From NCBI RefSeq assembly GCF_019049625.1, contig NZ_JAFMOY010000113.1, positions 1 through 64,000 on the forward strand: 64,000 bases of DNA, read 5' to 3'. This DNA is from Rahnella ecdela (lineage in GTDB: Bacteria; Pseudomonadota; Gammaproteobacteria; Enterobacterales; Enterobacteriaceae). Under the pieces are notes generated by a model. That model was given only the letters and a program-made list of their open reading frames with translations, ran no database searches and was not told where the DNA came from. This document shows, piece by piece, positions 1-7,912 of this stretch. A program made the position numbers and the translations under genes. Each line of letters opens with the position of its first letter. The first letter of the stretch is position 1.

Positions 1-992
1 TGCAACAGCACGTTGCCGAAGTCGCGGCTTATCAACATAACGATCCTACCGGTATTCCGACGCATCAGAATGCCCAAGCCACCCATCTCGATGGCAACCA
101 CAACACCGCCGAAGCTAAGGCGGCACAACAGGCTGCTTTGCAGCAACACGTTGCCGAAGTTGCGGCCTATCAACATAACGATCCTACCGGTGTTCCAACG
201 CATCAGATTGCCGAAGCCACCCACCTCGACGGTAATCACGAAAACGCAGAATCCTTAGCGGCGCAGCAGGCAGCTTTGCAACAGCACGTTGCCGAAGTCG
301 CGGCTTATCAACATAACGATCCTACCGGTATTCCGACGCATCAGAATGCCCAAGCCACCCATCTCGATGGCAACCACAACACCGCCGAAGCTAAGGCGGC
401 ACAGCAGGCTGCTTTGCAGCAGCACGTTGCCGAAGTCGCGGCTTATCAACATAACGATCCTACCGGTGTACCCGTTCCAGTTACCACAATGATTAGGAAT
501 TCAGGGGGTTTACCGCAGAGGCCGGTTTCAGTTGAACAGACTACTGTTGTTTCTCAACAACCTGTCGTCCAACAAGTCGTTCGCTCCGCCTATTACGACC
601 AACAGGTAGCCGCACTGAATGCCGAAGCTGAGCAGAACCATGCAGAAGTTCTGGCTGAATCCCACAGCCGTGCAGTTGCAGATGCTCAAACCCTGGGTCA
701 GGCAAATGACTACACAAACAAGAAATTCAACGATCTGAAATCTGAGGTTGATGGCAATAAGAAAGAAGCCGCTGCCGGTTCTGCTTCTGCTATGGCTCAG
801 GCCAATATTCCTCAGGTGCAGGAATCTCAGCAGTTCGCGGTCGGTGCCGGCGTCGGTGGCTACGATTCAGAGAATGCAATTTCCGTCGGTGCTTCATTCC
901 ATGCAAGCCGTTCTACTATCGTGAAAATGTCAGTTTCCGACGATTCACAAAGTAACTTCGGCTACGGTGCTGGCGTGAGCGTCGGCTGGTAA
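1..992 (+). CDS. Trimeric autotransporter adhesin (YadA-like), 3' part
   Basis: The reading frame is open from the left edge (first full codon at base 3), so the gene is cut by the window. About 158 residues consist of a 46-residue unit that repeats from bases 3, 141, 279 and 417, the last copy partial; each copy carries the motif YQHNDPTG. A Gln/Val-rich linker and an Ala/Glu-rich helical stretch follow. The last ~55 residues look like a YadA-type membrane anchor: glycine-rich alternating strands (AVGAGVGGY, ISVGASF, GAGVSVGW) ending in a terminal Trp, the usual signal for BamA-dependent insertion. The family sits in the outer membrane as a homotrimer and mediates adhesion. The TTG at 138 is an internal Leu codon, not a start. 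The class call is fairly sure; the ligand is unknown. Confidence 0.8.
   Translation, partial: QQHVAEVAAYQHNDPTGIPTHQNAQATHLDGNHNTAEAKAAQQAALQQHVAEVAAYQHNDPTGVPTHQIAEATHLDGNHENAESLAAQQAALQQHVAEVAAYQHNDPTGIPTHQNAQATHLDGNHNTAEAKAAQQAALQQHVAEVAAYQHNDPTGVPVPVTTMIRNSGGLPQRPVSVEQTTVVSQQPVVQQVVRSAYYDQQVAALNAEAEQNHAEVLAESHSRAVADAQTLGQANDYTNKKFNDLKSEVDGNKKEAAAGSASAMAQANIPQVQESQQFAVGAGVGGYDSENAISVGASFHASRSTIVKMSVSDDSQSNFGYGAGVSVGW
3..476 (+). repeat. Tandem 138-bp coding repeats, 276-bp higher-order period
   Basis: Units begin at 3, 141, 279 and 417, each in frame (46 codons), the last truncated near 476. Units 1 and 3 differ at a single base by eye (cacaacag versus cacagcag), while unit 2 is clearly diverged (for example HQIAEA instead of HQNAQA). 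The array is therefore a dimeric 276-bp repeat that was duplicated or homogenised recently. It continues past the left edge. Confidence 0.9.
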
Positions 993-1042
993 CAAATTCA
1001 GGGGGGACTTGTCCCCCGTCTTTCCACTCCAGGTAAAACAAA

Positions 1043-1459
1043 ATGAAAAAACTTTTAGTTATTGCCGCCCTGACCGTCCTTGCAGGCTGCTCCACTCAGG
1101 CGTCCAGAATGGCGGATTGTCAGTCACAAGGCATTTCAAAAGACACCTGTTACATGGCCGAACAAAACCGTCAGACAGCCATTCAGAGCGTTGCGCTCAA
1201 ACAGGCGATGGAAAACTCGGCGAAGCAGTATGCTCAGGCAACCAAGAAAATTGTGCATGCCCGCATTAAGGGGATTGATGTCAAAATCTTTCCCGCTGAT
1301 AAGCAAGGATACATTGAAGGGACTGCAGCATATCTTGATGAAGATAACGCGGATGCTCAGGTCTATCGCAAAGGTATTTTCACAGCGATTTATTACAAAC
1401 GCACCCACAAGCTGGTTTTGATGCGTGACGGACAGATTTACGGAAGGACGCCAATATGA
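1043..1459 (+). CDS. Small predicted lipoprotein next to the adhesin
   Basis: This 138-residue protein opens with a lipoprotein signal: KK, a hydrophobic stretch and the lipobox LAGC with the acylated Cys at residue 15. The mature part is mixed alpha/beta with Cys pairs near residues 25 and 36, and no family I recognise. It starts 51 bp after the adhesin stop, on the same strand, and its last bases overlap the next start (ATGA). Some trimeric autotransporters, such as Salmonella SadA with SadB, are co-encoded with an accessory lipoprotein that helps export; by position this could be an analogue. I see no sequence similarity to SadB that I could vouch for. Confidence 0.7.
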   Translation: MKKLLVIAALTVLAGCSTQASRMADCQSQGISKDTCYMAEQNRQTAIQSVALKQAMENSAKQYAQATKKIVHARIKGIDVKIFPADKQGYIEGTAAYLDEDNADAQVYRKGIFTAIYYKRTHKLVLMRDGQIYGRTPI

Positions 1460-1698
1460 AGAAACACCACACTGATCAGTTCAAACATCTTGCGCCCGAG
1501 CAGCAGTTTACGTGTCTCAAAATGTTGCAACGCGTTGAAGAAACCACGCTGGATCATGGCATCACTGGCGTTGCGGTGTCGGTCATGATGAAAGATGGGC
1601 ATATGGCCACACTCAGTAAATTCATCGCGCAACCCGATGAAGTTTCAGTGCTGGTCAGCTGGGAAAGCGATAAAAGCAAAGTTCTCAATAATAATTAA
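1456..1698 (+). CDS. Small protein of unknown function (80 aa)
   Basis: The ATG overlaps the preceding lipoprotein stop by four bases, and GGAAGGA lies a few bases upstream as a ribosome binding site, so the two are translationally coupled. The product has no signal peptide or membrane segment. It is rich in His, Met and acidic residues, with a central beta-type stretch (GVAVSVMMKDGHMATLSKF). A strong rho-independent terminator at 1741-1775 closes this operon. I do not recognise the family. Position in the adhesin operon suggests a role tied to the adhesin, but that is inference. Confidence 0.65.
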   Translation: MKKHHTDQFKHLAPEQQFTCLKMLQRVEETTLDHGITGVAVSVMMKDGHMATLSKFIAQPDEVSVLVSWESDKSKVLNNN

Positions 1699-1718
1699 AT
1701 ACGGAAATTCAGGTTTTG

Positions 1719-2006
1719 ATGGATGTTATCGATCTTACCCAACGCCGGAATTCATCTACCGGCGTTTTGTTTTTGCATAAGTTTAAAGATGAGGGATACG
1801 TCTACCGGCTGAATATTTTGCAGGTTGAAAAACTGACAATGCGCTTGATTAAACTCAGTCATTTGAGCTACTTCGCCAGCCTTACCGGTATTCACACGTC
1901 AAAAGTATTCACGGATAAAGTAGTGGCTGCTCATAGTCTTTGCGAATTTATCGAACACGCCACTGGCGCGAAATGCACAACTGATATTTTAAAAGACGCT
2001 CAGTAA
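1719..2006 (+). CDS. Doubtful small ORF spanning a terminator
   Basis: An open frame of 95 codons starts at ATG 1719 with only a weak AGG upstream. Its first third is the terminator hairpin at 1741-1775, so full-length expression from the upstream promoter is unlikely. The C-terminal portion (from the internal ATG at 1839, about 55 codons) is more protein-like, with balanced composition, two Cys and a predicted helical end. I recognise no family and see no good ribosome binding site for the internal start. It may be a remnant or a chance frame. Confidence 0.3.
   Translation: MDVIDLTQRRNSSTGVLFLHKFKDEGYVYRLNILQVEKLTMRLIKLSHLSYFASLTGIHTSKVFTDKVVAAHSLCEFIEHATGAKCTTDILKDAQ
1741..1775 (+). terminator. 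Rho-independent terminator of the adhesin operon
   Basis: A perfect 8-bp stem (AACGCCGG / CCGGCGTT) with a 10-base loop is followed by TTGTTTTTG. It lies 42 bp after the 80-residue gene and inside the 5' part of the next open frame. Confidence 0.85.
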
Positions 2007-2208
2007 CAATCTTGCCTGTTATCTCCCCTTCTTCCGCCAAACCCGCACTTCTGTCCTACTATGTAGAGGTGCGAAACGCGCCTTCCTGCATTTTTGCCCT
2101 AATTTATTGATGAGCCTGTTCAAAAATTTGCGTTTGTAACTCACGCCCTATACGCGGACGATGAACTCTCTTGCTCATGACTACCGCAATGCACGCGCAG
2201 GAGTAAAT

Positions 2209-2298
2209 ATGGGATTTTTAAGCGAATTTTTCGCCCGTATCTCTGGCTCTAAACCAGAGCGTGATACGGAAAAAACATCACCTAATGAGGAGTTGAAG
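2209..2298 (+). promoter_or_regulatory. In-frame N-terminal extension / leader of wrbA
   Basis: Thirty codons are open in frame with wrbA from ATG 2209, preceded at 5-base spacing by AGGAG (2199-2203). The encoded segment is [19 protein letters not shown] and a polar tail, with an amphipathic start. A 6-bp hairpin (CTCTGG / CCAGAG) lies within it near 2241-2259. It may encode an extended isoform, or act as a leader that modulates translation of the 2299 start. Confidence 0.45.
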
Positions 2299-2898
2299 AT
2301 GGCGAAAGTACTGGTTCTCTACCACTCTATGTACGGTCATATTGAAACGATGGCGCAAAGTGTTGCCGAAGGCGCACGCAGCGTTTCAGGTGTTGAAGTC
2401 ACAATAAAACGCGTCCCTGAAACAATGCCTGAAGAAGCGTTTAAGGCTGCCGGTGGCAAGTCTGGTCAGACGGCAGAAGTCGCTTCTCCCGCAGAACTTG
2501 GCGATTACGATGCTATCATTTTCGGCACACCTACCCGCTTTGGTAACATGACCGGCCAGATGCGCACTTTCCTCGACCAGACCGGTGGCCTGTGGGCAAA
2601 AGGCGCACTGGCAGGCAAAGTCGCCAGCGTATTCAGTTCTACCGGCACTGGCGGCGGTCAGGAAATGACCATCACCTCCACCTGGACCACCCTCGCCCAT
2701 CACGGCATGATCATCGTGCCGATCGGTTACACCACGCCTGAATTGTTCGACATTTCACAGGTTCGCGGCGGCACACCTTATGGCGCGACCACTATCGCCG
2801 GTGGCGATGGATCACGTCAGCCAAGCGCAGAAGAACTGCGCATTGCCGTGCATCAAGGCAAACACGTGGCCACAATCACCAGCAAACTGGTGGGTTAA
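2299..2898 (+). CDS. wrbA: NAD(P)H:quinone oxidoreductase WrbA
   Basis: WrbA is a tetrameric flavodoxin-like FMN protein that reduces quinones by two electrons, avoiding semiquinones, in the cytoplasm. From ATG 2299 the product is 199 residues, the family length. It opens with the flavodoxin strand [15 protein letters not shown], which binds FMN phosphate, and contains the WrbA signatures [14 protein letters not shown] and [17 protein letters not shown] at 2287-2292 is a good ribosome binding site for this start. The frame is open further upstream, and a second ATG at 2209 has its own AGGAG, so an N-terminally extended form of 229 residues is possible. A bidirectional terminator follows. E. 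coli wrbA is RpoS-dependent; here a TTGTAA...CTATAC pair near 2135-2154 could be its promoter, though this is weak. Confidence 0.93.
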   Translation: MAKVLVLYHSMYGHIETMAQSVAEGARSVSGVEVTIKRVPETMPEEAFKAAGGKSGQTAEVASPAELGDYDAIIFGTPTRFGNMTGQMRTFLDQTGGLWAKGALAGKVASVFSSTGTGGGQEMTITSTWTTLAHHGMIIVPIGYTTPELFDISQVRGGTPYGATTIAGGDGSRQPSAEELRIAVHQGKHVATITSKLVG

Positions 2899-2918
2899 TT
2901 TTTTAAAAACTCCCAAAA

Positions 2919-2951
2919 AAAAGGGTTCGGCATAAATTGCCGAACCCTTTT
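2919..2951. terminator. Bidirectional terminator between wrbA and the EF-G paralog
   Basis: A perfect 14-bp stem (AAAAGGGTTCGGCA / TGCCGAACCCTTTT) with a 5-base loop ends in T runs on both strands, between the convergent wrbA and EF-G genes. Confidence 0.92.
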
Positions 2952-2970
2952 AGTTCTTACGTTTTAACGC

Positions 2971-5076
2971 TTATTTACCACGCGACGCAATGATGTTTTC
3001 TGCGACATTGCGTGGTGCCTCGGCATAGTGGTTGAACTCCATGCTGTAGGTTGCACGACCTTGCGACATCGACCGCAAGACGGTGGAGTAACCGAACATT
3101 TCAGATAACGGCACTTCGGCTTTGATGATTTTGCCGCCGCCGCCCGCGATCTCTTCCATGCCCTGCACCGTCCCGCGACGCGACGACAAATCGCCCATCA
3201 CGCCACCGGCGTACTCTTCCGGCGTTTCCACTTCGACTTTCATCATCGGTTCCAGAATCACCGGATCTGCACGTTTAGCTGCCTCTTTGAAACCAAAGAT
3301 CGCCGCCATTTTGAACGCCATTTCCGAAGAATCGACCTCGTGGTATGAACCGAAGGTCAGCGTCACTTTGACATCCACTACCGGATAACCGGCCAGAATG
3401 CCGTTGTTCAGCGCTTCCGTAACCCCTTTTTCTACCGCCGGGATATAGTCGCGCGGCACCACGCCACCTTTTGTGGCATCCACAAACTCAAAACCTGTGC
3501 CTGCCGGCAACGGTTCGAGCGTGAAGACCACATGGCCGTACTGACCTTTACCACCGGACTGCCGCACAAATTTGCCTTCGACATCTTTCACCGTTTTACG
3601 TACCGTTTCGCGGTATGTGACCTGCGGTTTACCGATGTTAGCTTCCACACCAAACTCGCGTTTCATACGGTCGACAATGATTTCCAGATGCAATTCACCC
3701 ATTCCGGAAATGATCGTCTGGCCGGATTCCTCATCAGTACGGATGCGGAACGACGGGTCTTCGGATGCCAGCCGTGACAGCGCGATACCCATTTTTTCCT
3801 GGTCAGCTTTAGTCTTCGGCTCGATGGCCTGCGAAATGACCGGATCCGGGAACTCCATACGCACCAGCGTAATGATGTCCGTCGGGTCACACAGCGTTTC
3901 ACCGGTTGTCACGTCTTTCAGCCCGACACAGGCGGCAATATCCCCGGCACGGATTTCATCAATCTCGATACGGTCATTCGCGTGCATCTGCACGATGCGC
4001 CCGATACGTTCTTTCTTACCGCGCACCGGGTTGTACACGCTGTCGCCTTTTTTCAGCACGCCGGAATAAACGCGGACAAACGTCAGTTGCCCGACATACG
4101 GGTCGGTCATCAGCTTGAACGCCAGCGCCGAGAATTTCTCGTCGTCATCGGAATGACGGAACACTTCATTACCGTCTTCGTCAGAACCCGCCACCGGTGG
4201 AATATCCAGCGGAGACGGCATCAGTTCGATCACGGCATCGAGCATTCGCTGCACGCCTTTATTCTTGAACGCACTGCCGCACAGCATCGGCTGGATTTCA
4301 CCGGCGATGGTGCGCAGACGCAGACCTTCGGTAATTTCATCTTCGGTCAGCGTGCCTTCTTCGAGATATTTATCCATCAGGGCATCGTTGGCTTCGGCAG
4401 CGGCTGAGACCATTTTCTCACGCCATTCTTGCGCCAGCGCCTGCAATTCTGCCGGGATCGCTTCATAGGTAAAGGTCATACCTTGCGTCGCGTCGTCCCA
4501 CAAAATGGCGCGCATTTTGCGCAAATCCACCACGCCGGTGAAATGCTCTTCTTTGCCGATTGGAATGACAATCGGCACCGGATTGGCTTTCAGGCGATCG
4601 ACCATCATCTGGCGAACGCGGAAAAAATCTGCCCCCTGACGGTCCATTTTGTTGACGAACGCCAGACGCGGCACTTTGTATTTATTGGCCTGACGCCATA
4701 CGGTTTCAGACTGTGGCTGCACGCCGCCCACGGCGTCGTACACCATCACCGCACCGTCGAGAACGCGCATGGAACGTTCCACTTCAATGGTGAAATCCAC
4801 GTGCCCAGGGGTATCGATAATATTGATACGGTGCTCATCGAAAGAGTGATCCATCCCGCGCCAGAAACAGGTCACGGCAGCGGAGGTAATGGTGATCCCG
4901 CGTTCCTGTTCCTGAGCCATCCAGTCTGTGGTCGCACCGCCGTCATGCACTTCTCCCAGCTTATGATTCATGCCGGTATAGAAAAGAATACGCTCGGTGG
5001 TGGTGGTTTTACCTGCGTCGATGTGTGCTGAGATACCGATATTGCGGTAGCGCTCGATTGGCGTTTTGCGAGCCAT
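2971..5076 (-). CDS. Second elongation factor G (EF-G paralog, FusA2-type)
   Basis: The product is a full-length 701-residue translational GTPase. It has the P-loop [10 protein letters not shown] (17-26), the switch II box DTPGH (88-92), NKMD (141-144) and CGSAFKNKG, followed by domains II-V including the GQYGHV segment of domain IV. EF-G drives translocation and, with RRF, ribosome recycling. The gene is not in a str operon: no rpsL, rpsG or tuf flanks it. The sequence differs at many positions from canonical enterobacterial FusA as I remember it, for instance YDAVGG at 112-117 where FusA has YCAVGG. It is therefore a paralog, perhaps a stress, fusidic-acid-tolerant or alternative-translocation form. 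AAGGA precedes the ATG. The divergent ArsR-type gene and the palindrome at 5179-5204 suggest control by that repressor. Confidence 0.9.
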   Translation of the reverse strand: MARKTPIERYRNIGISAHIDAGKTTTTERILFYTGMNHKLGEVHDGGATTDWMAQEQERGITITSAAVTCFWRGMDHSFDEHRINIIDTPGHVDFTIEVERSMRVLDGAVMVYDAVGGVQPQSETVWRQANKYKVPRLAFVNKMDRQGADFFRVRQMMVDRLKANPVPIVIPIGKEEHFTGVVDLRKMRAILWDDATQGMTFTYEAIPAELQALAQEWREKMVSAAAEANDALMDKYLEEGTLTEDEITEGLRLRTIAGEIQPMLCGSAFKNKGVQRMLDAVIELMPSPLDIPPVAGSDEDGNEVFRHSDDDEKFSALAFKLMTDPYVGQLTFVRVYSGVLKKGDSVYNPVRGKKERIGRIVQMHANDRIEIDEIRAGDIAACVGLKDVTTGETLCDPTDIITLVRMEFPDPVISQAIEPKTKADQEKMGIALSRLASEDPSFRIRTDEESGQTIISGMGELHLEIIVDRMKREFGVEANIGKPQVTYRETVRKTVKDVEGKFVRQSGGKGQYGHVVFTLEPLPAGTGFEFVDATKGGVVPRDYIPAVEKGVTEALNNGILAGYPVVDVKVTLTFGSYHEVDSSEMAFKMAAIFGFKEAAKRADPVILEPMMKVEVETPEEYAGGVMGDLSSRRGTVQGMEEIAGGGGKIIKAEVPLSEMFGYSTVLRSMSQGRATYSMEFNHYAEAPRNVAENIIASRGK

Positions 5077-5178
5077 ATAACGTCCTTACTGGTTGATGGC
5101 TAAGTTGGCGGAGAGTGGTTTTCACGTCCCGTCACAAAGTAATGAGTACTAAACTTCTTAGTGCGAAGAGTATACTAC

Positions 5179-5204
5179 AATTGTACGTGTATATTCGTAC
5201 AATT
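5179..5204. promoter_or_regulatory. Inverted repeat between the EF-G paralog and arsR-type gene
   Basis: Perfect 9-bp arms, AATTGTACG (5179-5187) and CGTACAATT (5196-5204), are separated by 8 bases. The element sits in the 237-bp divergent intergenic region and overlaps a plausible -35 (TTGTAC) for the regulator gene. A second, shorter inverted repeat (ACTAA / TTAGT) is at 5148-5162. The position suits an autoregulatory operator that also controls the EF-G gene. Confidence 0.55.
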
Positions 5205-5313
5205 ATTTTATTCTATCGATGAAATTGGTCAGAGCCCGTCGCGTTGTACAGCAGTGGAGCGATAGGCTATATTGCGCGGCCCCCGATGAGTGTCGTTAAA
5301 GTAAAGGAGCAAT

Positions 5314-5667
5314 ATGATAGCCAACCACCCTGAGCGCGAGCAGATCCGCCTCGAAAATGTTCTGACTGCACTGGGTAATCCGTTACGACTGGCCGTGGTG
5401 CGAACGCTGGCGAAAGGCGGCGAGCATCCTTGCGGAACGTTATTACAAGGTCTGTCGAAATCAACACTCACCCATCACTGGCGCGTACTGCGTGACAGCG
5501 GTGTTATCTGGCAGCGCCCGGACGGCCGTGCCAATTTGCTTTCACTGCGCCGCGAAGATCTGGACGCCCGCTTCCCAGGCCTGCTCGATTCGCTGCTCAG
5601 TGCAATAGAATCTGATGGCATTACGCTGGAATCCACCCAAAAACACATTTCTGAACAGCATCTTTAA
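5314..5667 (+). CDS. ArsR-family winged-helix transcriptional regulator
   Basis: This 117-residue protein has the ArsR-type winged helix: helix LTALGNPLRLAVVRTLAKG, then the recognition region LSKSTLTHHWRVLRDSGVI and the wing RPDGRANLLSLR. It has a single Cys and lacks the ELCVCDL metal motif, so it is not a classical arsenic or cadmium sensor; the signal is unknown. AAGGAG lies just upstream of the ATG. It is divergent from the EF-G paralog and converges on the LysR gene, overlapping it by four bases. The likely target is the shared upstream region with its palindrome (inference). Confidence 0.85.
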   Translation: MIANHPEREQIRLENVLTALGNPLRLAVVRTLAKGGEHPCGTLLQGLSKSTLTHHWRVLRDSGVIWQRPDGRANLLSLRREDLDARFPGLLDSLLSAIESDGITLESTQKHISEQHL

Positions 5668-6581
5668 TTTGCGGCCAGCTGGGTTTTCACAAGACTGCAA
5701 AACGTATTGATTATAGCCGATGAATGGCTGTCTTCCCGCCGCGCGAGATACAGCGGCGCACTGAGTTGCGTGGCCGCATCCAGCGGCAGAAATACCACGC
5801 CATCGCCGCCGAGGCGGGTCATAGACTCCGGCACAATTGAAATTCCCAGCCCTGCGCCGACCAGACTCAGACACGATGTCAGCCGCGGCGCTTCCTGCAC
5901 AATATGCGGACTAAAACCTGCGCGGACATACGCTGCCAGTATGGCGTCGTACAACCCCTGTCCGGCACGACGGCGGTACAATACAAACGGCTCATTGCTG
6001 AGATCTTCAAGCTTCAGCGGTTTTGCACACTTTTGCGCTGCCAGTTTGTGTCCGGCCGGTACTGCCACCCACATCGGTTCTTCCAGCACTTTTTCCATTT
6101 CTAATTCGGGCATATCTTTGACCCGCATACGCACAAACGCCACATCCAGTTCTCCCGCCACCACTGATGCCAGTAATTCACCGCTGCCGCTTTCCTCAAG
6201 CAGCGTGCTGACCGCCGGATAAATCTCCCGGTACCGGCGTAGCAGCGCGGGCACAAAAGTGTGCAGCGCGGCGGAACTGGTGAAACCAATACGCACGCGC
6301 CCCTGCTCTCCCTGTGCGGCACGCTGCATTGCGGAGCTGAGCTGTGCGGCCCGCGCCAGCACCGCACGCGCTTCCTGCAATAACACTTCGCCCGCTTCGG
6401 TCGGGATCACGCCACGCGGTAAGCGTTGCAATAAAGGTACGCCAAATTCCTGCTCCAGCCCCTGCAACAGGCGGGTGAGTGGCGGCTGCTGGATGAACAG
6501 CAGTTCTGCGGCACGGGTAATGCTGCCTGCTTCCACCACGGTCACGAACGCATTCAGACGCTTCAGCTCAATCATATCCAT
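5664..6581 (-). CDS. LysR-family regulator beside the CHR transporter
   Basis: The 305-residue product has the N-terminal LysR winged helix (LNAFVTVVEAGSITRAAELLFIQQPPLTRLLQGLE) and a periplasmic-binding-like effector domain from about residue 90 (RVRIGFTSSAALHTFVPALLRRY). The effector half resembles the BenM/CatM group, with GAGLGISIVPES near the end. It is divergent from the split chromate transporter starting at 6705 and probably regulates it and itself; the inducer is unknown. Two in-frame starts (MDMIEL) are possible. Confidence 0.88.
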   Translation of the reverse strand: MDMIELKRLNAFVTVVEAGSITRAAELLFIQQPPLTRLLQGLEQEFGVPLLQRLPRGVIPTEAGEVLLQEARAVLARAAQLSSAMQRAAQGEQGRVRIGFTSSAALHTFVPALLRRYREIYPAVSTLLEESGSGELLASVVAGELDVAFVRMRVKDMPELEMEKVLEEPMWVAVPAGHKLAAQKCAKPLKLEDLSNEPFVLYRRRAGQGLYDAILAAYVRAGFSPHIVQEAPRLTSCLSLVGAGLGISIVPESMTRLGGDGVVFLPLDAATQLSAPLYLARREDSHSSAIINTFCSLVKTQLAAN

Positions 6582-6704
6582 ACCCTCAGGGTATATTTAG
6601 GCATTAATAAAGGCATTAGACATCATGGCACATCCCCGCGCATGATCCTTAACAGAATTTACGCCTCTGGCGTCTTTGAATTACATTTGAGGGAGAGTGT
6701 GAAA

Positions 6705-7289
6705 ATGTCGGCACAAACGCAGGATAAATTAATGCTGGATACAGAAGATGGGACCGCGCCGCAACCCGATTGCGGACAACTGTTTATGGGCTTTTTCGTC
6801 CTTGGCCTGACCGGTTTCGGCGGTGTACTGCCGATGGCGCGACATATGCTGGTGGATAAACGCCGCTGGCTGACCGGCGATCAGTTCACCGAACTGCTGG
6901 GTCTGTGCCAGTTTTTACCGGGCGGCAATATCATTAATTTGTCCGTCGCGCTGGGGATGGAATTTCGCGGGCTGCGCGGTGCTCTTTCGGCCATTCTCGG
7001 TCTGATCCTGGCACCGACAATTTGCGTTGTCCTGCTCGGCCTGGTGTATGCGCGTTATCAGAATGAACCGCTGGTAGAACATTTGTTTGCGGGAATGGCG
7101 GCGGGGGCGGCCGGTTTACTGTTATCCACCGGCATAAAAATGCTGGCGCCTTTGCGGGGGAAATGGCTGCAACTGGCGCTGGTCGCCGCCGGCGTCATCG
7201 CTATTGCAGGATTTCGCATCCCGATGCTGCCGGTCATGCTGGTGCTGGCACCGGTCAGTATTTTCATCTGCGCCAGGAGTAAATTCTGA
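6705..7289 (+). CDS. CHR-type chromate transporter, N-terminal half protein
   Basis: The product is 194 residues from ATG 6705, chosen because GAGGGAG lies just upstream. It is a single CHR domain: LGLTGFGGVLPMARHMLV, then LTGDQFTELLGLCQFLPGGNIINL, and about five hydrophobic segments. Short-chain CHR proteins are encoded as adjacent pairs with opposite membrane topology, together equalling one long ChrA. They export chromate or, in some cases, other anions. The stop overlaps the start of the second half (TGATG). Chromate is the family substrate; other substrates are possible. Confidence 0.88.
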   Translation: MSAQTQDKLMLDTEDGTAPQPDCGQLFMGFFVLGLTGFGGVLPMARHMLVDKRRWLTGDQFTELLGLCQFLPGGNIINLSVALGMEFRGLRGALSAILGLILAPTICVVLLGLVYARYQNEPLVEHLFAGMAAGAAGLLLSTGIKMLAPLRGKWLQLALVAAGVIAIAGFRIPMLPVMLVLAPVSIFICARSKF

Positions 7290-7807
7290 TGGCCGTTTTA
7301 CTCTCACTCGCCCTGCTGTTTACCGAGCTTTCGCTGCTGGCGTTTGGCGGCGGTAATACCATTTTGCCGGAGATGCAGCGTGCCGTGGTGCAGGTGCATC
7401 ACTGGATGAGTGCTCAGGAATTCAGCGCCCTGTTCGCACTTGCGCAGGCCGCACCCGGCCCGAATATGATGATCGTGCCGCTGATTGGCTGGCAGGTCGC
7501 GGGATGGTCCGGCCTGCTGGTGTCTTCGCTGGCGAAGTTTGGTCCCTCTTCTATTGTCACCCTGATCGTAATGGGCGGATGGAAACGTTACAAAAATCGT
7601 CCGTGGCGCCAGGTCATTCAGCGCGGTCTGGTGCCGGTGACCGTCGGGCTGGTGGTATCGAGCGGATTGTTAATCGCCAAAGCCTCCGCCACTACGCTGA
7701 CGCTGGCGGGCGTTATTGCCCTGTGTACCTTGCTGGCGCTCAATAAACGTATTCACCCGTTATGGGTGCTGGCGGTCGGCGCAGTGCTGGGAATGGTGCT
7801 TGGCTGA
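7289..7807 (+). CDS. CHR-type chromate transporter, C-terminal half protein
   Basis: This 172-residue protein is the partner CHR domain, with LLAFGGGNTILPEMQR, ALFALAQAAPGPNMMIVPLIGW and four to five membrane segments ending in a hydrophobic tail. The ATG overlaps the previous stop by one base, so the two halves are translationally coupled and should assemble in equal amounts. Regulation is likely by the divergent LysR protein. Confidence 0.88.
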   Translation: MAVLLSLALLFTELSLLAFGGGNTILPEMQRAVVQVHHWMSAQEFSALFALAQAAPGPNMMIVPLIGWQVAGWSGLLVSSLAKFGPSSIVTLIVMGGWKRYKNRPWRQVIQRGLVPVTVGLVVSSGLLIAKASATTLTLAGVIALCTLLALNKRIHPLWVLAVGAVLGMVLG

Positions 7808-7912
7808 TAACAATTGAGAACCTGATCGCAATATCAGTCAGGCAAATAGGTTATTCCTTAAGAATTAAGTTTCTATATTTATCAACCCTTTATAGACACA
7901 AAATAATTAAGG

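Noticed and set aside
3-476. Tandem repeats as a possible CRISPR array
   Set aside because: The 138-bp units are contiguous, in frame and without spacers; they encode adhesin repeats.
3572-5031. Long plus-strand open frames opposite the EF-G paralog
   Set aside because: They are antisense shadows of a high-quality EF-G gene; composition is not protein-like and no ribosome binding sites are seen.
5179-5204. Inverted repeat as a terminator
   Set aside because: It lies between two divergent starts, where a terminator has no role.
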